Assembly: GCA_003151955.1 (NCBI GenBank)
Contig: PLZB01000025.1
Coordinates: 1-35,439 of the forward strand
Length of the DNA stretch: 35,439 nt
Direction: 5' to 3'
From: Acidimicrobiaceae bacterium
GTDB lineage: Bacteria > Actinomycetota > Acidimicrobiia > Acidimicrobiales > UBA8190
This document shows positions 1 through 8,599 of the stretch, in pieces. Each line of letters starts with the position of its first letter. Positions within the stretch are counted from its first letter, which is position 1. A model generated the notes under the pieces. The model was not told where the DNA came from. It ran no database searches and saw only the letters and a program-made list of their open reading frames with translations. Both the position numbers and the translations under genes were made by a program.

Positions 1-660
1 TATCTCACCTTCAAGTCCATCACCGGGCCGGCCGGATCCATCACCTTCACCGCTCCGACCATCGCCGGCAGCTACGACCTCCGCCTCTTCGCCGGCGGGA
101 CCAAGGTCGCCACCAGCAACCCTTTCGGGGTGACGACCCTCAGGGCCAGCCCGACCGACACCATCCCCGGAGGAACAGTCACCGCCAGCTGGGCCGGTCT
201 CGTCACCACCGGGAACGACTGGATCAGCCTCCACCCCGCCGGCGCCCCCGACACCACCTATCTCACCCTCAAGTCCATCACCGCCGGACCCAACGGAACC
301 ATCACCTTCACCGCCCCGACCATCGCCGGCAGCTACGACCTCCGCCTCTTCGCCAACGGGACCAAGGTCGCCACCAGTGACTCCTTCGACGTGGTGACGG
401 TGTTGACCGCCAGCCCTTCCGTTGCCAGCCCAGGAGGAACGGTGACCGCAACCTGGGGCGGCCTCGTCAGCACCGGGAACGACTGGATCAGCCTCCACCC
501 GGCCGGCGCCCCCGACACGAGCTATCTCACTTTCCAGTCCATCACCGGCCCGGCGGGATCCATCACCTTCACGGCTCCGACCCCTGCCGGCAGCTACGAC
601 CTCCGCCTGTTTGCCGGCGGGACGAAGGTTGCCACCAGCAACCCCTTCTCCGTGGTCGCC
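1..660 (+). repeat. Tandem in-frame Ig-like repeats within the SGNH gene
   Basis: A unit containing NDWISLHPAGAPDT, a TFTAP motif, AGSYDLRLFA and GTKVATS recurs. Equivalent Tyr codons fall at nt 1, 259 and 523, giving periods of 258 and 264 bp. The copies are strongly alike at the DNA level as well as in protein, for example the stretches coding for the SYDLRLF motif, which suggests recent duplication or homogenisation. The array continues beyond the left edge, so the copy number is unknown. Confidence 0.9.
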
Positions 661-3300
661 ATCACCGGTCCCGAGGTGACCGGCCTCGTGGCCCATACTG
701 TCGCCCAGGGCCTCCCGGGTGATCCGACACCTGTCGCCTACGCCGGGGACACGGTGACGCTGACCGGCTCCGGGTTCGCCCCCGGGAGCGGGCCGGCCTA
801 CGTCCACTTCGGCAGCGAATTCCAGCCGGGTTCGTGTGCCGCCGCCGCCGGCGTCCCGGATGCCTCGTTCGCCACGAACACCTCGGAGTGCGTCCTCATC
901 GACCCCGCCGACCCTTCGGTCGGGGCCTCAGACGGAAGTGTCACCGTGCACATCCCCGAGGGAGCCACCACCGGCGGATCCGGAGAGCCCGCCGGGCAGC
1001 TGGCCGTCTGGATCACTACCCCGGCCGGCGTGTCGGGCTACATCCACCTGTGGGTCCGGAACACCTACCTCGCCATGGGCGACTCGTTCTCCTCAGGGGA
1101 GGGTGTCTCCACCAACGACACGACGATCGACCCCGCCAACGCCCCAGCGCCGGCCGACGCGTTCACGTGGGAGGGTTTGCTCAGCCCAGTCAGCGAACCT
1201 CCGATGACGTTCCTCAACGGCGTCGCCCCGAACTTCAAAGACAACTGCCACCGGTCCAAATACGCCTACTCGGCGCTGCTGTCCGCGGACTTCCCCAACC
1301 TCCGATACCAGTTCGTGGCGTGCAGCGGGGCGGTCATCAGGAACATGGCCCAGCTGTACGACGACCAGCCACCACAGTCGACCTGCGACGGCAGTCCCCT
1401 TGAGTGGCCCTGCCCCCAGTACCCGCTCGACCCTCTGCAGATCGGCAAGGTCAACAAGGGCACCGGCCTGATCACCGTGACGGCAGGGGGGAACGACCTC
1501 GGGTTCGCGCCCATCCTCGGCTTCTGTGCCTTCAAGTCCTGTTCCTATGCCTTTCAGGGCCTCTACACGTCGAGCGCCAGGGGAGGGTCCGGCCTCGAGG
1601 ACATGACGGACAACAACATCCGCGCCATGTACCCGCGCCTGGTCAACTTCTATGGACAGCTCCGCCAGGAGTCCGGCAACGCCCCCGTCTACGTCCTGGG
1701 TTACCCCCACCTCTTCAACGTCGGGATCGGCCGCGCCTGCGCCGGGACGGCATTCTCTCCCACGCTCTGCACCTACTTCGATGACGCCACCAAGCAGTGG
1801 TTCACGTCCGGCCAGGAGGAGCTCGACGTCGTGATGCAAGAAGCGGCGGCCCGAGCGGGTGTGCACTTCGTCGAGATGGGCCCGTCGTTCGACGGACACA
1901 CCTTCGGCACCCAACTCGGTGCCCCTGACTGGACGAACACGTGGATCAACTACCTGTCGCTCATCAACGAGTCGGGCGCCAACGGACCCGGCATCGGGAA
2001 ATTCGCATTCCATCCCGATGCCGCTGGTCATCAGAGCGAGTACCAGACCCTCGTCGCCGCCGGGATCGACCAGCTCACCCCCAACCCGCGGCCGGACGAC
2101 ACGGCACCGGCGCCGCCCCCGACCGATCACTGGTGGACCCTCGACACGCTGGACCCCCCTGCCACCGGGAAGTGTGGAATCGCCCCGTGGTGCGTGGACC
2201 TGTTCAACAACAGCTTCGACCTCTGGCCCGCCCCGATGGATCCCACGACCGGCGAGGTCAACCTCAACGGGAAGATCCCGGCGGGAACCCAGGTCGACGA
2301 GCAGGTCGCCCGGAGCGGCCATTGCGAAAATGGCTTCACGCAGATGGGCGGCTTTCTCTGGCACTACTCCTACTACTACTGCGGCGGGACCAACCTGGAC
2401 CCGAACCAGTACCCCGACCTGCGCAACAACCCACCGGTCGCACCCTGGAACGCCCCTGCCCTGGTCCCCCTGAGCGCCCCGGCCGCTGACGTGGTGGCGG
2501 GGACGAATTACGGCTTCACCGTGCCCGGGGGGAGCACCCTCCAGATGCGGGCCTCGAATCTGTTGGCCGGCTCGTCCGCCGGCGTGTCGGTGCTGTCTAC
2601 CCCGCAGTACCTCGGGAGCGCCACGGTCGGAGCCGACGGGACGTTCACCTTGGACGTGGCACTCCCACTCGACCTCCCCGGCGGCAGCCACACGTTGGTG
2701 CTGGACGGGACGAGCGCAACGGGCCAGGCCGTCGTCCTGCGGTCCCTGTTCAACGTCTCGACACCGGCGCCCGGCCCGACCCCGACGATCGTCTCCCACC
2801 CTGACGTGGTCATCGACGCGGCCAGCCCTGACGGGGCCGTCGTCCGATACCTCGACCCCATGGCCCGGGACAGTTCCGGCGTCCTGCTGTCTGTGAGCTG
2901 CCTGCCGGCGTCGCCCCGGCTGTTTCCGATCGGGACCACGACGGTCAATTGCACCACGACCGACAAGCTCGGGAACTCCGCCCAGAGCTCGTTCTCGGTC
3001 AGGGTCAAGGGAACGGCCGCGGTGCTCGCCGACCTCCGGCAACTGGTCGCTGCACAACCCACGCTGAGCGCGACCTCCAATGACAAGCTCCTGGACCGCT
3101 TGGACCAGGCCATCGCCACCTTGGCCATGAGGGAGCCCGCCTTGGAGGAGTGCAAAGCGTTGCGCAAGGTGCGAGCCGAGATCATCCGATCGGCGCGAGA
3201 GAAGAAGGACCATCTCCCTCTCTCCCTTTGGCCCACGCTGATCTCGTCGGAAGCGAGCGCCTCAACCTCGATGGGCTGTCCCGCCGCCAGGTCGCCCTGA
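1..3300 (+). CDS. Secreted multidomain SGNH/GDSL hydrolase (5' end outside window)
   Basis: The frame is open from base 1, so the N-terminus and any signal peptide lie upstream. Order of parts: at least two and a half Ig-like repeats of 86-88 residues (nt 1-660), an IPT/TIG-like segment (about nt 670-1050), then an SGNH hydrolase domain (about nt 1057-2080). The hydrolase shows block I GDSFSSGEG with nucleophile Ser at nt 1084-1086, the GGND oxyanion motif near nt 1486-1497, and FHPDAAGH near nt 2008-2031 supplying the catalytic His. The residue three before that His is not Asp, as in some actinobacterial SGNH lipases that use a Ser-His dyad. A Cys-rich linker, a HYR-like beta domain (about nt 2790-3010, with the CTTTDKLGN pattern) and a charged helical tail follow. 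Likely role: extracellular ester or lipid hydrolysis. The exact substrate is unknown. Confidence 0.85.
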   Translation, partial: YLTFKSITGPAGSITFTAPTIAGSYDLRLFAGGTKVATSNPFGVTTLRASPTDTIPGGTVTASWAGLVTTGNDWISLHPAGAPDTTYLTLKSITAGPNGTITFTAPTIAGSYDLRLFANGTKVATSDSFDVVTVLTASPSVASPGGTVTATWGGLVSTGNDWISLHPAGAPDTSYLTFQSITGPAGSITFTAPTPAGSYDLRLFAGGTKVATSNPFSVVAITGPEVTGLVAHTVAQGLPGDPTPVAYAGDTVTLTGSGFAPGSGPAYVHFGSEFQPGSCAAAAGVPDASFATNTSECVLIDPADPSVGASDGSVTVHIPEGATTGGSGEPAGQLAVWITTPAGVSGYIHLWVRNTYLAMGDSFSSGEGVSTNDTTIDPANAPAPADAFTWEGLLSPVSEPPMTFLNGVAPNFKDNCHRSKYAYSALLSADFPNLRYQFVACSGAVIRNMAQLYDDQPPQSTCDGSPLEWPCPQYPLDPLQIGKVNKGTGLITVTAGGNDLGFAPILGFCAFKSCSYAFQGLYTSSARGGSGLEDMTDNNIRAMYPRLVNFYGQLRQESGNAPVYVLGYPHLFNVGIGRACAGTAFSPTLCTYFDDATKQWFTSGQEELDVVMQEAAARAGVHFVEMGPSFDGHTFGTQLGAPDWTNTWINYLSLINESGANGPGIGKFAFHPDAAGHQSEYQTLVAAGIDQLTPNPRPDDTAPAPPPTDHWWTLDTLDPPATGKCGIAPWCVDLFNNSFDLWPAPMDPTTGEVNLNGKIPAGTQVDEQVARSGHCENGFTQMGGFLWHYSYYYCGGTNLDPNQYPDLRNNPPVAPWNAPALVPLSAPAADVVAGTNYGFTVPGGSTLQMRASNLLAGSSAGVSVLSTPQYLGSATVGADGTFTLDVALPLDLPGGSHTLVLDGTSATGQAVVLRSLFNVSTPAPGPTPTIVSHPDVVIDAASPDGAVVRYLDPMARDSSGVLLSVSCLPASPRLFPIGTTTVNCTTTDKLGNSAQSSFSVRVKGTAAVLADLRQLVAAQPTLSATSNDKLLDRLDQAIATLAMREPALEECKALRKVRAEIIRSAREKKDHLPLSLWPTLISSEASASTSMGCPAARSP

Positions 3301-3312
3301 CAGAGGGTTGAG

Positions 3313-5016
3313 TCAGCCGGCGAAGGCCGCCATCTCGACCCGGAAGGGATCGAGGCCCATGGGCCCCAGGGCCAGGGCGTGGGCGTGCCAATCCTTGAGG
3401 TCGAACCCAGCCCCGAGCCGCCGGCGGGCATCCTCCCGGGCTTCCAGCCAGACCCGCTCGCCCACCTTGTAGGAGATGGCCTGGCCCGGCATCCCGAGAT
3501 AGCGGTCGACCTCGGAGACGGCCATGTCCCGGGGCTGGATGGCCCGCTCCTCGAGGAGGGCCACCGCCATGGGGGCGTCCCAGGTCCGTCCGGCCACGTC
3601 CCCGAGGGACCCCAGGGAGCCGATGTCGGCCGGGGCCGGGAGCCCGAGGTGCATCCCGATGTCGACGACGATCCGGGCCGCCCGCAGGGCCTGGCAGGCC
3701 AGGAAGCCCATCTCGTCGCCCGGGTCGGCGAAGCCACCGAGCTCCTCCATGAGCCGTTCGGCGTAGAGGGCCCAGCCCTCCCCGTAGCCGGAGTTCCACC
3801 CCTCGAGCCGGTGGAACCGGCTCTGCCGGTCGGCGGCCAGGAGGGAGGTGGCGCACTGGAGGTGATGGCCGGGAACCGACTCGTGGTACCAGGTCGAGAC
3901 CTCCCGCCAGAGCGGGAACCGGTCGTGGCCCAGGGTGGGGAACCAGGTCGTCCCCGGCCGGCTGAGGTCCTCCGAGGGGGGGACGTAGTAGGGGGCGGCC
4001 GCCGACCCCTCGGGGGCCAGCCGGGCGTCGCTGAACCGGACCCGCTCGTCGATGTCGAAGTGGACCCCCTCGAGCATGGCCACGGCCGCCGCCGTCAACC
4101 CCTTCAGCCGGTCCAGGAGGGCCTCGGTCCCGACCACGGCCCGGCTCTCGTCGGCATCGAGCAGTGCGGCCGCCCCGGCCAGGGTCCCGGCCCCCGGAGC
4201 CACCTCCCCGGCGATCTCCCACATCCGGGCGTTGATCCGCTGGAGGTCGGCCCAGCCCCAGGCGTGGATCTCGGCCAGGTCGAGGTCGGCCCCGGTGAAG
4301 TACCGGGCCCACTCCCCGTACCGGTCCGGTCCGACGGCGTCGGCGTCGGTGGCGAGCGGGGCGTAGGCGGACCGGAGCCAGCCGGCCAGCTCCCCGCAGG
4401 CCCGCTCGGCGTCGGCGGCGGCCCGCTCCAGACCGGACCCCTCGGCGTCGACCCCGCAGGAGGCGGCGGTCCGCTCCGCCACCCCGGCGAAGCCACCCGA
4501 GGCGTAGGCGTCAAGCTGGTCGGCCACCCCGAGGGGTTGGCGGCCGGCCGCCACCCGACCGGCGGCGGCATCCTCCTCGAGGGTCCCCCGCCAGCTCTCC
4601 AGGGCGGCCGGCACGGCGGCCAGCCGGGCCCGGATCCGCCCGGCGTCGTCGGGGCCGGTGGCGGCCTGGATCTCGAACACCCCCCGGATCTCCGAGGCCG
4701 GTGACCACAGGACCGAGAACGTCCTCCGCATCTCCCCCGACTCGACCAGGCCCAGGGTGGCCTCCAGCCGCTCGACCATCACCGACTTCCCGACCCGGTC
4801 GACGTCGTCGGTCGGGGTGACGGCGGCCAGCCCGGCCAGCCTGTCCCGCAGGAACCCCGCCCGCTCCTCCCAGTGGGCCAGCGAGTAGTCGGTCAGCCGA
4901 TCGTCGTGACCGTCTACCCCGTACCCGGTGGCCGCGATGGGGTCGAGGGCGGCGCTGTCCTCGATGTACCGGTCGGCGAACTCGAACAGCTCGGAGCGGA
5001 AGGGGGCGCTGGCCAC
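3313..5016 (-). CDS. DUF885 family protein (predicted zinc metallopeptidase-like)
   Basis: The 567-residue length fits DUF885. The C-terminal half carries YHESVPGHHLQ, a zinc-binding HExxxGH-type motif, followed by GYGEGWALYAERL, which supplies a Glu; both are hallmarks of the family. There is no signal peptide, so it should be cytoplasmic. I chose the GTG at 5016 because AGAGGA sits six bases upstream; in-frame ATGs at 5031 and 5055 lack such a site. The gene converges on the SGNH gene with only 12 bp between stop codons and diverges from the DUF1877 gene. The family is related to M32/M3-like peptidases, but the substrate is not known. Confidence 0.87.
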   Translation of the reverse strand: MASAPFRSELFEFADRYIEDSAALDPIAATGYGVDGHDDRLTDYSLAHWEERAGFLRDRLAGLAAVTPTDDVDRVGKSVMVERLEATLGLVESGEMRRTFSVLWSPASEIRGVFEIQAATGPDDAGRIRARLAAVPAALESWRGTLEEDAAAGRVAAGRQPLGVADQLDAYASGGFAGVAERTAASCGVDAEGSGLERAAADAERACGELAGWLRSAYAPLATDADAVGPDRYGEWARYFTGADLDLAEIHAWGWADLQRINARMWEIAGEVAPGAGTLAGAAALLDADESRAVVGTEALLDRLKGLTAAAVAMLEGVHFDIDERVRFSDARLAPEGSAAAPYYVPPSEDLSRPGTTWFPTLGHDRFPLWREVSTWYHESVPGHHLQCATSLLAADRQSRFHRLEGWNSGYGEGWALYAERLMEELGGFADPGDEMGFLACQALRAARIVVDIGMHLGLPAPADIGSLGSLGDVAGRTWDAPMAVALLEERAIQPRDMAVSEVDRYLGMPGQAISYKVGERVWLEAREDARRRLGAGFDLKDWHAHALALGPMGLDPFRVEMAAFAG

Positions 5017-5096
5017 GGGCGGTCCTCTCATCGGTGGGTCAGGGCATGGTGCCACACCCCGGACGGCATCGGACGGTGCCGCCCGACCGACCTGGA

Positions 5097-5102
5097 TATG
5101 CT
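5097..5102 (+). promoter_or_regulatory. Putative -10 element for a leaderless DUF1877 transcript
   Basis: TATGCT fits the TANNNT form of actinobacterial -10 boxes and ends six bases before the ATG at 5109, so transcription would start at or next to the start codon. No Shine-Dalgarno sequence precedes this ATG. I see no convincing -35. Confidence 0.45.
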
Positions 5103-5108
5103 CCGTCC

Positions 5109-5603
5109 ATGTCGTCCATCGGAGTCCTCTTCGCCGTCACCGTCGACGAGGTCGCCGAACTCGAGGCCCGGGCCGGGAGCGACGAGCTGGCCGACTTCGT
5201 CTCCGAGGAGATCGAGGAGCGCGACGACCCCGGCCAGAGCTTCGACCTCGACAAGGCCTGGGACGCCCTCCACCGGTGCCTCACCGACGGGACCCTCGAC
5301 GTCGGGGCCGGGACCTTCCCCCTGAACGCCGCCGTCCTCGGCCGCGGGACCCTCGACGCCGGGGAGGAGTACTTCGTCGGCCTCACCCGGGCCGCCGACG
5401 TCCCGGCCGTGGCCGCCGCCCTGGCTGCCGTCGACGAGACCTTCCTCCGCCACGCCTACCGGACCGTCCTCCCGGCCGACTACGCCCCCGAGTACGGCGA
5501 GGACGACCTCGAGTACACCGTCGGGTCCTTCGAGGGACTCCCCGGGTTCTGGCAGGCGGCGACGGCGTCGGGCCGGTCGGTCATCTTCACCGTCAGTCAG
5601 TAG
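5109..5603 (+). CDS. DUF1877 family (YfbM-like) protein
   Basis: A 164-residue soluble acidic protein starting MSSIGVLFAVT. It shows the features of DUF1877/YfbM: an N-terminal beta strand, FDLDKAWDALHRCLT (the usual position of the 'KAWxxLHxLL' signature), a PLNAAVLG segment and a VxxAL...DxxFL helix. Biochemical function is unknown. The ATG at 5109 is the first start giving the family N-terminus; the in-frame start at 5034 adds a Pro/Arg-rich stretch without homology. Its last 11 bp overlap the 3' end of the convergent GNAT gene. Confidence 0.82.
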   Translation: MSSIGVLFAVTVDEVAELEARAGSDELADFVSEEIEERDDPGQSFDLDKAWDALHRCLTDGTLDVGAGTFPLNAAVLGRGTLDAGEEYFVGLTRAADVPAVAAALAAVDETFLRHAYRTVLPADYAPEYGEDDLEYTVGSFEGLPGFWQAATASGRSVIFTVSQ

Positions 5604-6120
5604 CGGTGGGACCGGCGCCAACCCCCAGAGTCAGGCCCAGCATGACCAGCCCGGTGCCGTCCCCGGCCACCCGCCGGCCCAGCTCCCGGTAGCCCCGGCC
5701 CTGGTGGAAGGCCAGGGAGGGCTCGTTGGCCGGTTCCACGTTGACCTCGCAGACCAGGATCCCCGAGCCGGCCCCGTCGGCCTCGGCCCGGTCGTAGAGG
5801 AGACCGGCCAGCCCCCGGCGCCGGAAGGGTCCGGCCACCACGATCCGGTCCAGGTAGGAGAAGTCGGCGAGCCGGTCGCCGAACCACCGGTAGTTGGCGC
5901 TGTCGTAGGCGGTGCCGGGCCCGACCACCAGGGCGAAGGCCGCCACCTCCCCCCCGATCTCGGCCACCACGGCCAGCCGGGCCAGGGACACGATCCAGTC
6001 GAGCCGGGCCCCGTCGAGGGAGCTGAGGTGCTCGACGTCCCCGGCGTTGAGGGCCAGGACGGTGTCCCGGTCGCCGTCCCCCATGTCCCGGACCACGACG
6101 GACCGGCCGTCGCCGGTCAC
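5593..6120 (-). CDS. GNAT family N-acetyltransferase
   Basis: A 175-residue GNAT. Motif A is visible as SYLDRIVVAGPFRRRGLAGLL (residues 88-108), with the R-R-x-G-L-A acetyl-CoA pyrophosphate loop. Motif B is CEVNVEPANEPSLAFHQGRGY (124-144), with the usual N-x-x-S-x-x-F-[HY]-x-x-x-G-[FY]. The GTG at 6120 overlaps the TGA of the upstream LLM gene in a GTGA quartet, so it is translationally coupled as the last gene of the toxin-ATPase operon. The acceptor substrate is unknown; small-molecule amines are as likely as protein N-termini. Confidence 0.87.
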   Translation of the reverse strand: MTGDGRSVVVRDMGDGDRDTVLALNAGDVEHLSSLDGARLDWIVSLARLAVVAEIGGEVAAFALVVGPGTAYDSANYRWFGDRLADFSYLDRIVVAGPFRRRGLAGLLYDRAEADGAGSGILVCEVNVEPANEPSLAFHQGRGYRELGRRVAGDGTGLVMLGLTLGVGAGPTATD

Positions 6121-7157
6121 CCCGGGCCCGTGAGCCGGGCCACCTCGGCGGCCATGGCCCCCCACCGGCCCAGCTGCTCGGGGTCCCGGCCCCAGGCCAT
6201 CCCGGCGAAGTAGAGGACGACCCGGTCGGCCACCGCCCCGTAGCGCTCGACGATCCGGGCCGGGAGCTCCTCGAAGGTGCCCTGGAGGACGAACTGGTCG
6301 AGGAGGTCGTCGTCGACGACGGCGGTCATCCCGGCCACGTCCCCGGCCTTCTGCCGTTCCCGGATCCGGGCCGTCGTCCCCTCCCGGCCCAGGAGCTCGA
6401 AGAGGAAGCCGTAGTTGGGGGTCGACCCGTAGAAGGCGACCTGGGCCCGGGCTGTCTCCCGCCAAGCGGCCTGCTCCTCCTCGGTGTCCCCGACGGCGGT
6501 GAAGGCGGGGACGGTGAGGTGGAGCCCGGCCGGGTCCCGGCCGGCCCGGGCCGCCCCGGCCGCCAGGTGGGGGAGGACGACCTCCTCCAGGTAGGCCGGG
6601 TGGTTGAGGGGATGGACGTGGACCCCGTCGGCCACCTCCCCGGCCATCTCCAGCATCCAGGGGTTCACCGCCGCGATGTCGATGGGGGGGTCGCCGGCGG
6701 CGATGGGCCCCGGGGACCACATGGCCGGCAGGAGATTCAACCGGTAGAACTCCCCGGCGTAGTCGAGGGGGGCCTCCCCCCCGAATGCGGCGAAGGAGGC
6801 CCGGACGGCCCCGAGGTAGTCCCGGAGCCGGGGACCGGGATGCTCGAAGGGGGCGTCGTAGCGCCGCCGGATGTGGGCCTCGACCTGGGTTCCGAGCCCG
6901 AGCCGGAACCGGCCCCCGGTCAGGTCGGCCAGCTCCCAGGCCAGCTGGGCCGTGACCATCGGGCTCCGGGGGAAGGCCACGGCGATCCCGGTGGCCAGGT
7001 CGAGGTCGCAGGCCAGGGCCGCCGCCGCACAGGTCAGGTAGGCGGTCCGGCCCCCCTCGGTCACGACCAGCCCGGCGAACCCCGCCCCCGAGGCGTCCGA
7101 GGCCAGGGCCTGGGCCTGGCGCAGGGGGCTCCCGAACGTCATGAGGTCGACCTTCAC
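6117..7157 (-). CDS. F420-dependent LLM class oxidoreductase (TIGR03617-like)
   Basis: A 346-residue luciferase-like monooxygenase-fold protein. It has the N-terminal beta strand VDLMTFG, the RTAYLTCAAAAL helix, the TGIAVAFPRSP strand, and GGRFRLGLGTQ, the LLM signature that precedes the cofactor-binding loop. DVAGMTAVVDDDLLDQF and FEELPARI near the C-terminus resemble the MSMEG_2256-type F420 subfamily. The GTG at 7157 overlaps the TGA of the upstream ATPase gene (GTGA). It would reduce or oxidise a small molecule with F420 or FMN. The substrate cannot be read from the sequence, and its pairing with a toxin-antitoxin and ATPase module is odd. Confidence 0.85.
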   Translation of the reverse strand: MKVDLMTFGSPLRQAQALASDASGAGFAGLVVTEGGRTAYLTCAAAALACDLDLATGIAVAFPRSPMVTAQLAWELADLTGGRFRLGLGTQVEAHIRRRYDAPFEHPGPRLRDYLGAVRASFAAFGGEAPLDYAGEFYRLNLLPAMWSPGPIAAGDPPIDIAAVNPWMLEMAGEVADGVHVHPLNHPAYLEEVVLPHLAAGAARAGRDPAGLHLTVPAFTAVGDTEEEQAAWRETARAQVAFYGSTPNYGFLFELLGREGTTARIRERQKAGDVAGMTAVVDDDLLDQFVLQGTFEELPARIVERYGAVADRVVLYFAGMAWGRDPEQLGRWGAMAAEVARLTGPG

Positions 7158-8599
7158 CGGCCCGACCTGACGTCGGGGGCGACGACGCTCCCGGCCACCT
7201 TCCCGAGGACGTAGGTCAGCTCGTCCTCGAACCCGAGGGTGCCGTCGGGCTTTCCCGACTCGGCGTGGCAGAGCTCGTGGAGGAGGGTCCCGCAGAACAG
7301 GGCCGGGTCGGCCAGCCGGTCCCGCCGGATGACGATCCGGTGCTCCTTGAACTCGCACTGGCCGTAGACGGGGTAGCCGTCGGTATTGAGCCGGGTCGTG
7401 TTCGAGAGCAGGATCTCGGTGATCCCCTGCCGGGCCGGGTCCATCCCGACCAGGGCGATGAGGTGGTCCTTCAGCTCCCAGACCCGCCGCTCGGCCGGAG
7501 TCAGCTCGGCCGGGTCGACGAAGTCGTAGGAGAAGCTGGCGTCCCACTCCCGCCGGTAGGCCTCGAGGTCCCGCATGGGATTCCCCTCCCCGTCCACCAC
7601 GTCGACGAGGGCGGCGGCCACGTCCTGGGCCACGACCACGGCCCGGTAGCCGTCGATGGCGGCGAACTGGACATAGGAGACGTTCAGCTGGGGGGTGGTG
7701 ACGAAAATCACCTTGGCTCGGGGCTGGAGGACCTGGGCAGCCAGGACCGCCACCGGGACCTGCTTCAGCTCGTCGTGCATCGTCCCGGACTGGAACCCGG
7801 CCAGGTCGGCCCCCAACGGGCCCAGGACCTCCTCGGAGACGCACTCCTGGAGGATCGCCCCCATCCGGGCCTCGTAGGCCCGCCGGCCCACGTGCATCCG
7901 CTCCCGGTTGAGGGCCCGCCGGACGAACGGGGTCACGTTGGTGATGTTGTAGGAGAAGAGGAAGTTGGGCTCCTCGGCCACGAAGACCCCCCGGACGTAG
8001 ATCCGGGCCGGGGCCGGGGCCGGGGGCCGGGCCAGGATCTCCCCGTGGCGGGTCGCCTCGAGGACGGTCCCCCCGGTGTAGCGGAGGAAGAACTCCCGGG
8101 CCTCGGCCATGTCCGGGTCACCGAGCCCCTCGAGGGTCACCTCCGTCCCGACCCGGGCCGGGTCCGACGGCGGGGCGATCAGGCCGTGGAGGGTGACGAT
8201 GTCGGGGAAACCCGCCTTGGGGCGCCGTCCGGTGAGGATGTCGGCCCAGGCGGACCGGAGCCCGACCCGGATCCCCCGGCGTTCCAGGACGGCCAGAGCG
8301 TCCTTGAGGCCGATCCCGAACTGCCCGATGGTGTCCGGATGGCGGGTCTTCTCGGTGCTCTCGTGCTGGAGGAGATGCTCCGGTCGGAGCCCCCGCCCGA
8401 AGTCGACGATCCGCCAGACCCCCTCCCCGTCCCGGACGATCGCCGGCTCCGGCGTGCCCGTCAGGACGTGCTCGTCGAGGGCGTTGGCGATGAGCTCCCG
8501 CACCGCGTAGGAGACGGGCCAGTGCTCGAGGACCTTCTTCACGTTCAGGTCGAAGGGGACGGCCCCCTCCGCCGGTTCGGTGGCCTCGGGGGCAGACAT
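7154..8599 (-). CDS. GHKL ATPase fused to a C-terminal HExxH metallopeptidase domain
   Basis: A 481-residue protein. The N-terminal GHKL (Hsp90/MutL/histidine-kinase-type) ATP site is complete: N box RELIANALDE (34-43), G1 box DFGRGL (66-71) and G2 loop GQFGIGLKDAL (92-102). There is no histidine-kinase H-box or receiver. The C-terminal part has TLLHELCHAESG (H441, E442, H445), an HExxH zinc site, followed by GFEDELT with a candidate third ligand at E458 or E460. Known GHKL families use ATP-driven dimer clamping, so an ATP-gated protease is a reasonable inference, not shown. The ATG abuts the mazF stop (TGAATG), so it is co-translated with the toxin. The closest named class is generic 'ATP-binding protein'. 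Confidence 0.85.
   Translation of the reverse strand: MSAPEATEPAEGAVPFDLNVKKVLEHWPVSYAVRELIANALDEHVLTGTPEPAIVRDGEGVWRIVDFGRGLRPEHLLQHESTEKTRHPDTIGQFGIGLKDALAVLERRGIRVGLRSAWADILTGRRPKAGFPDIVTLHGLIAPPSDPARVGTEVTLEGLGDPDMAEAREFFLRYTGGTVLEATRHGEILARPPAPAPARIYVRGVFVAEEPNFLFSYNITNVTPFVRRALNRERMHVGRRAYEARMGAILQECVSEEVLGPLGADLAGFQSGTMHDELKQVPVAVLAAQVLQPRAKVIFVTTPQLNVSYVQFAAIDGYRAVVVAQDVAAALVDVVDGEGNPMRDLEAYRREWDASFSYDFVDPAELTPAERRVWELKDHLIALVGMDPARQGITEILLSNTTRLNTDGYPVYGQCEFKEHRIVIRRDRLADPALFCGTLLHELCHAESGKPDGTLGFEDELTYVLGKVAGSVVAPDVRSGR

Noticed and set aside
1..660. CRISPR-like repeat array
   Set aside because: The units are 258-264 bp, in frame, and encode Ig-like protein repeats without spacers.
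834..1403. Plus-strand frames overlapping the SGNH gene in other phases
   Set aside because: Arg/Pro/Gly-rich shadows with no start context, inside a gene with clear catalytic motifs.
3301..3312. Intrinsic terminator between the SGNH gene and the convergent DUF885 gene
   Set aside because: The gap is only 12 bp and holds no stem-loop or T tract.
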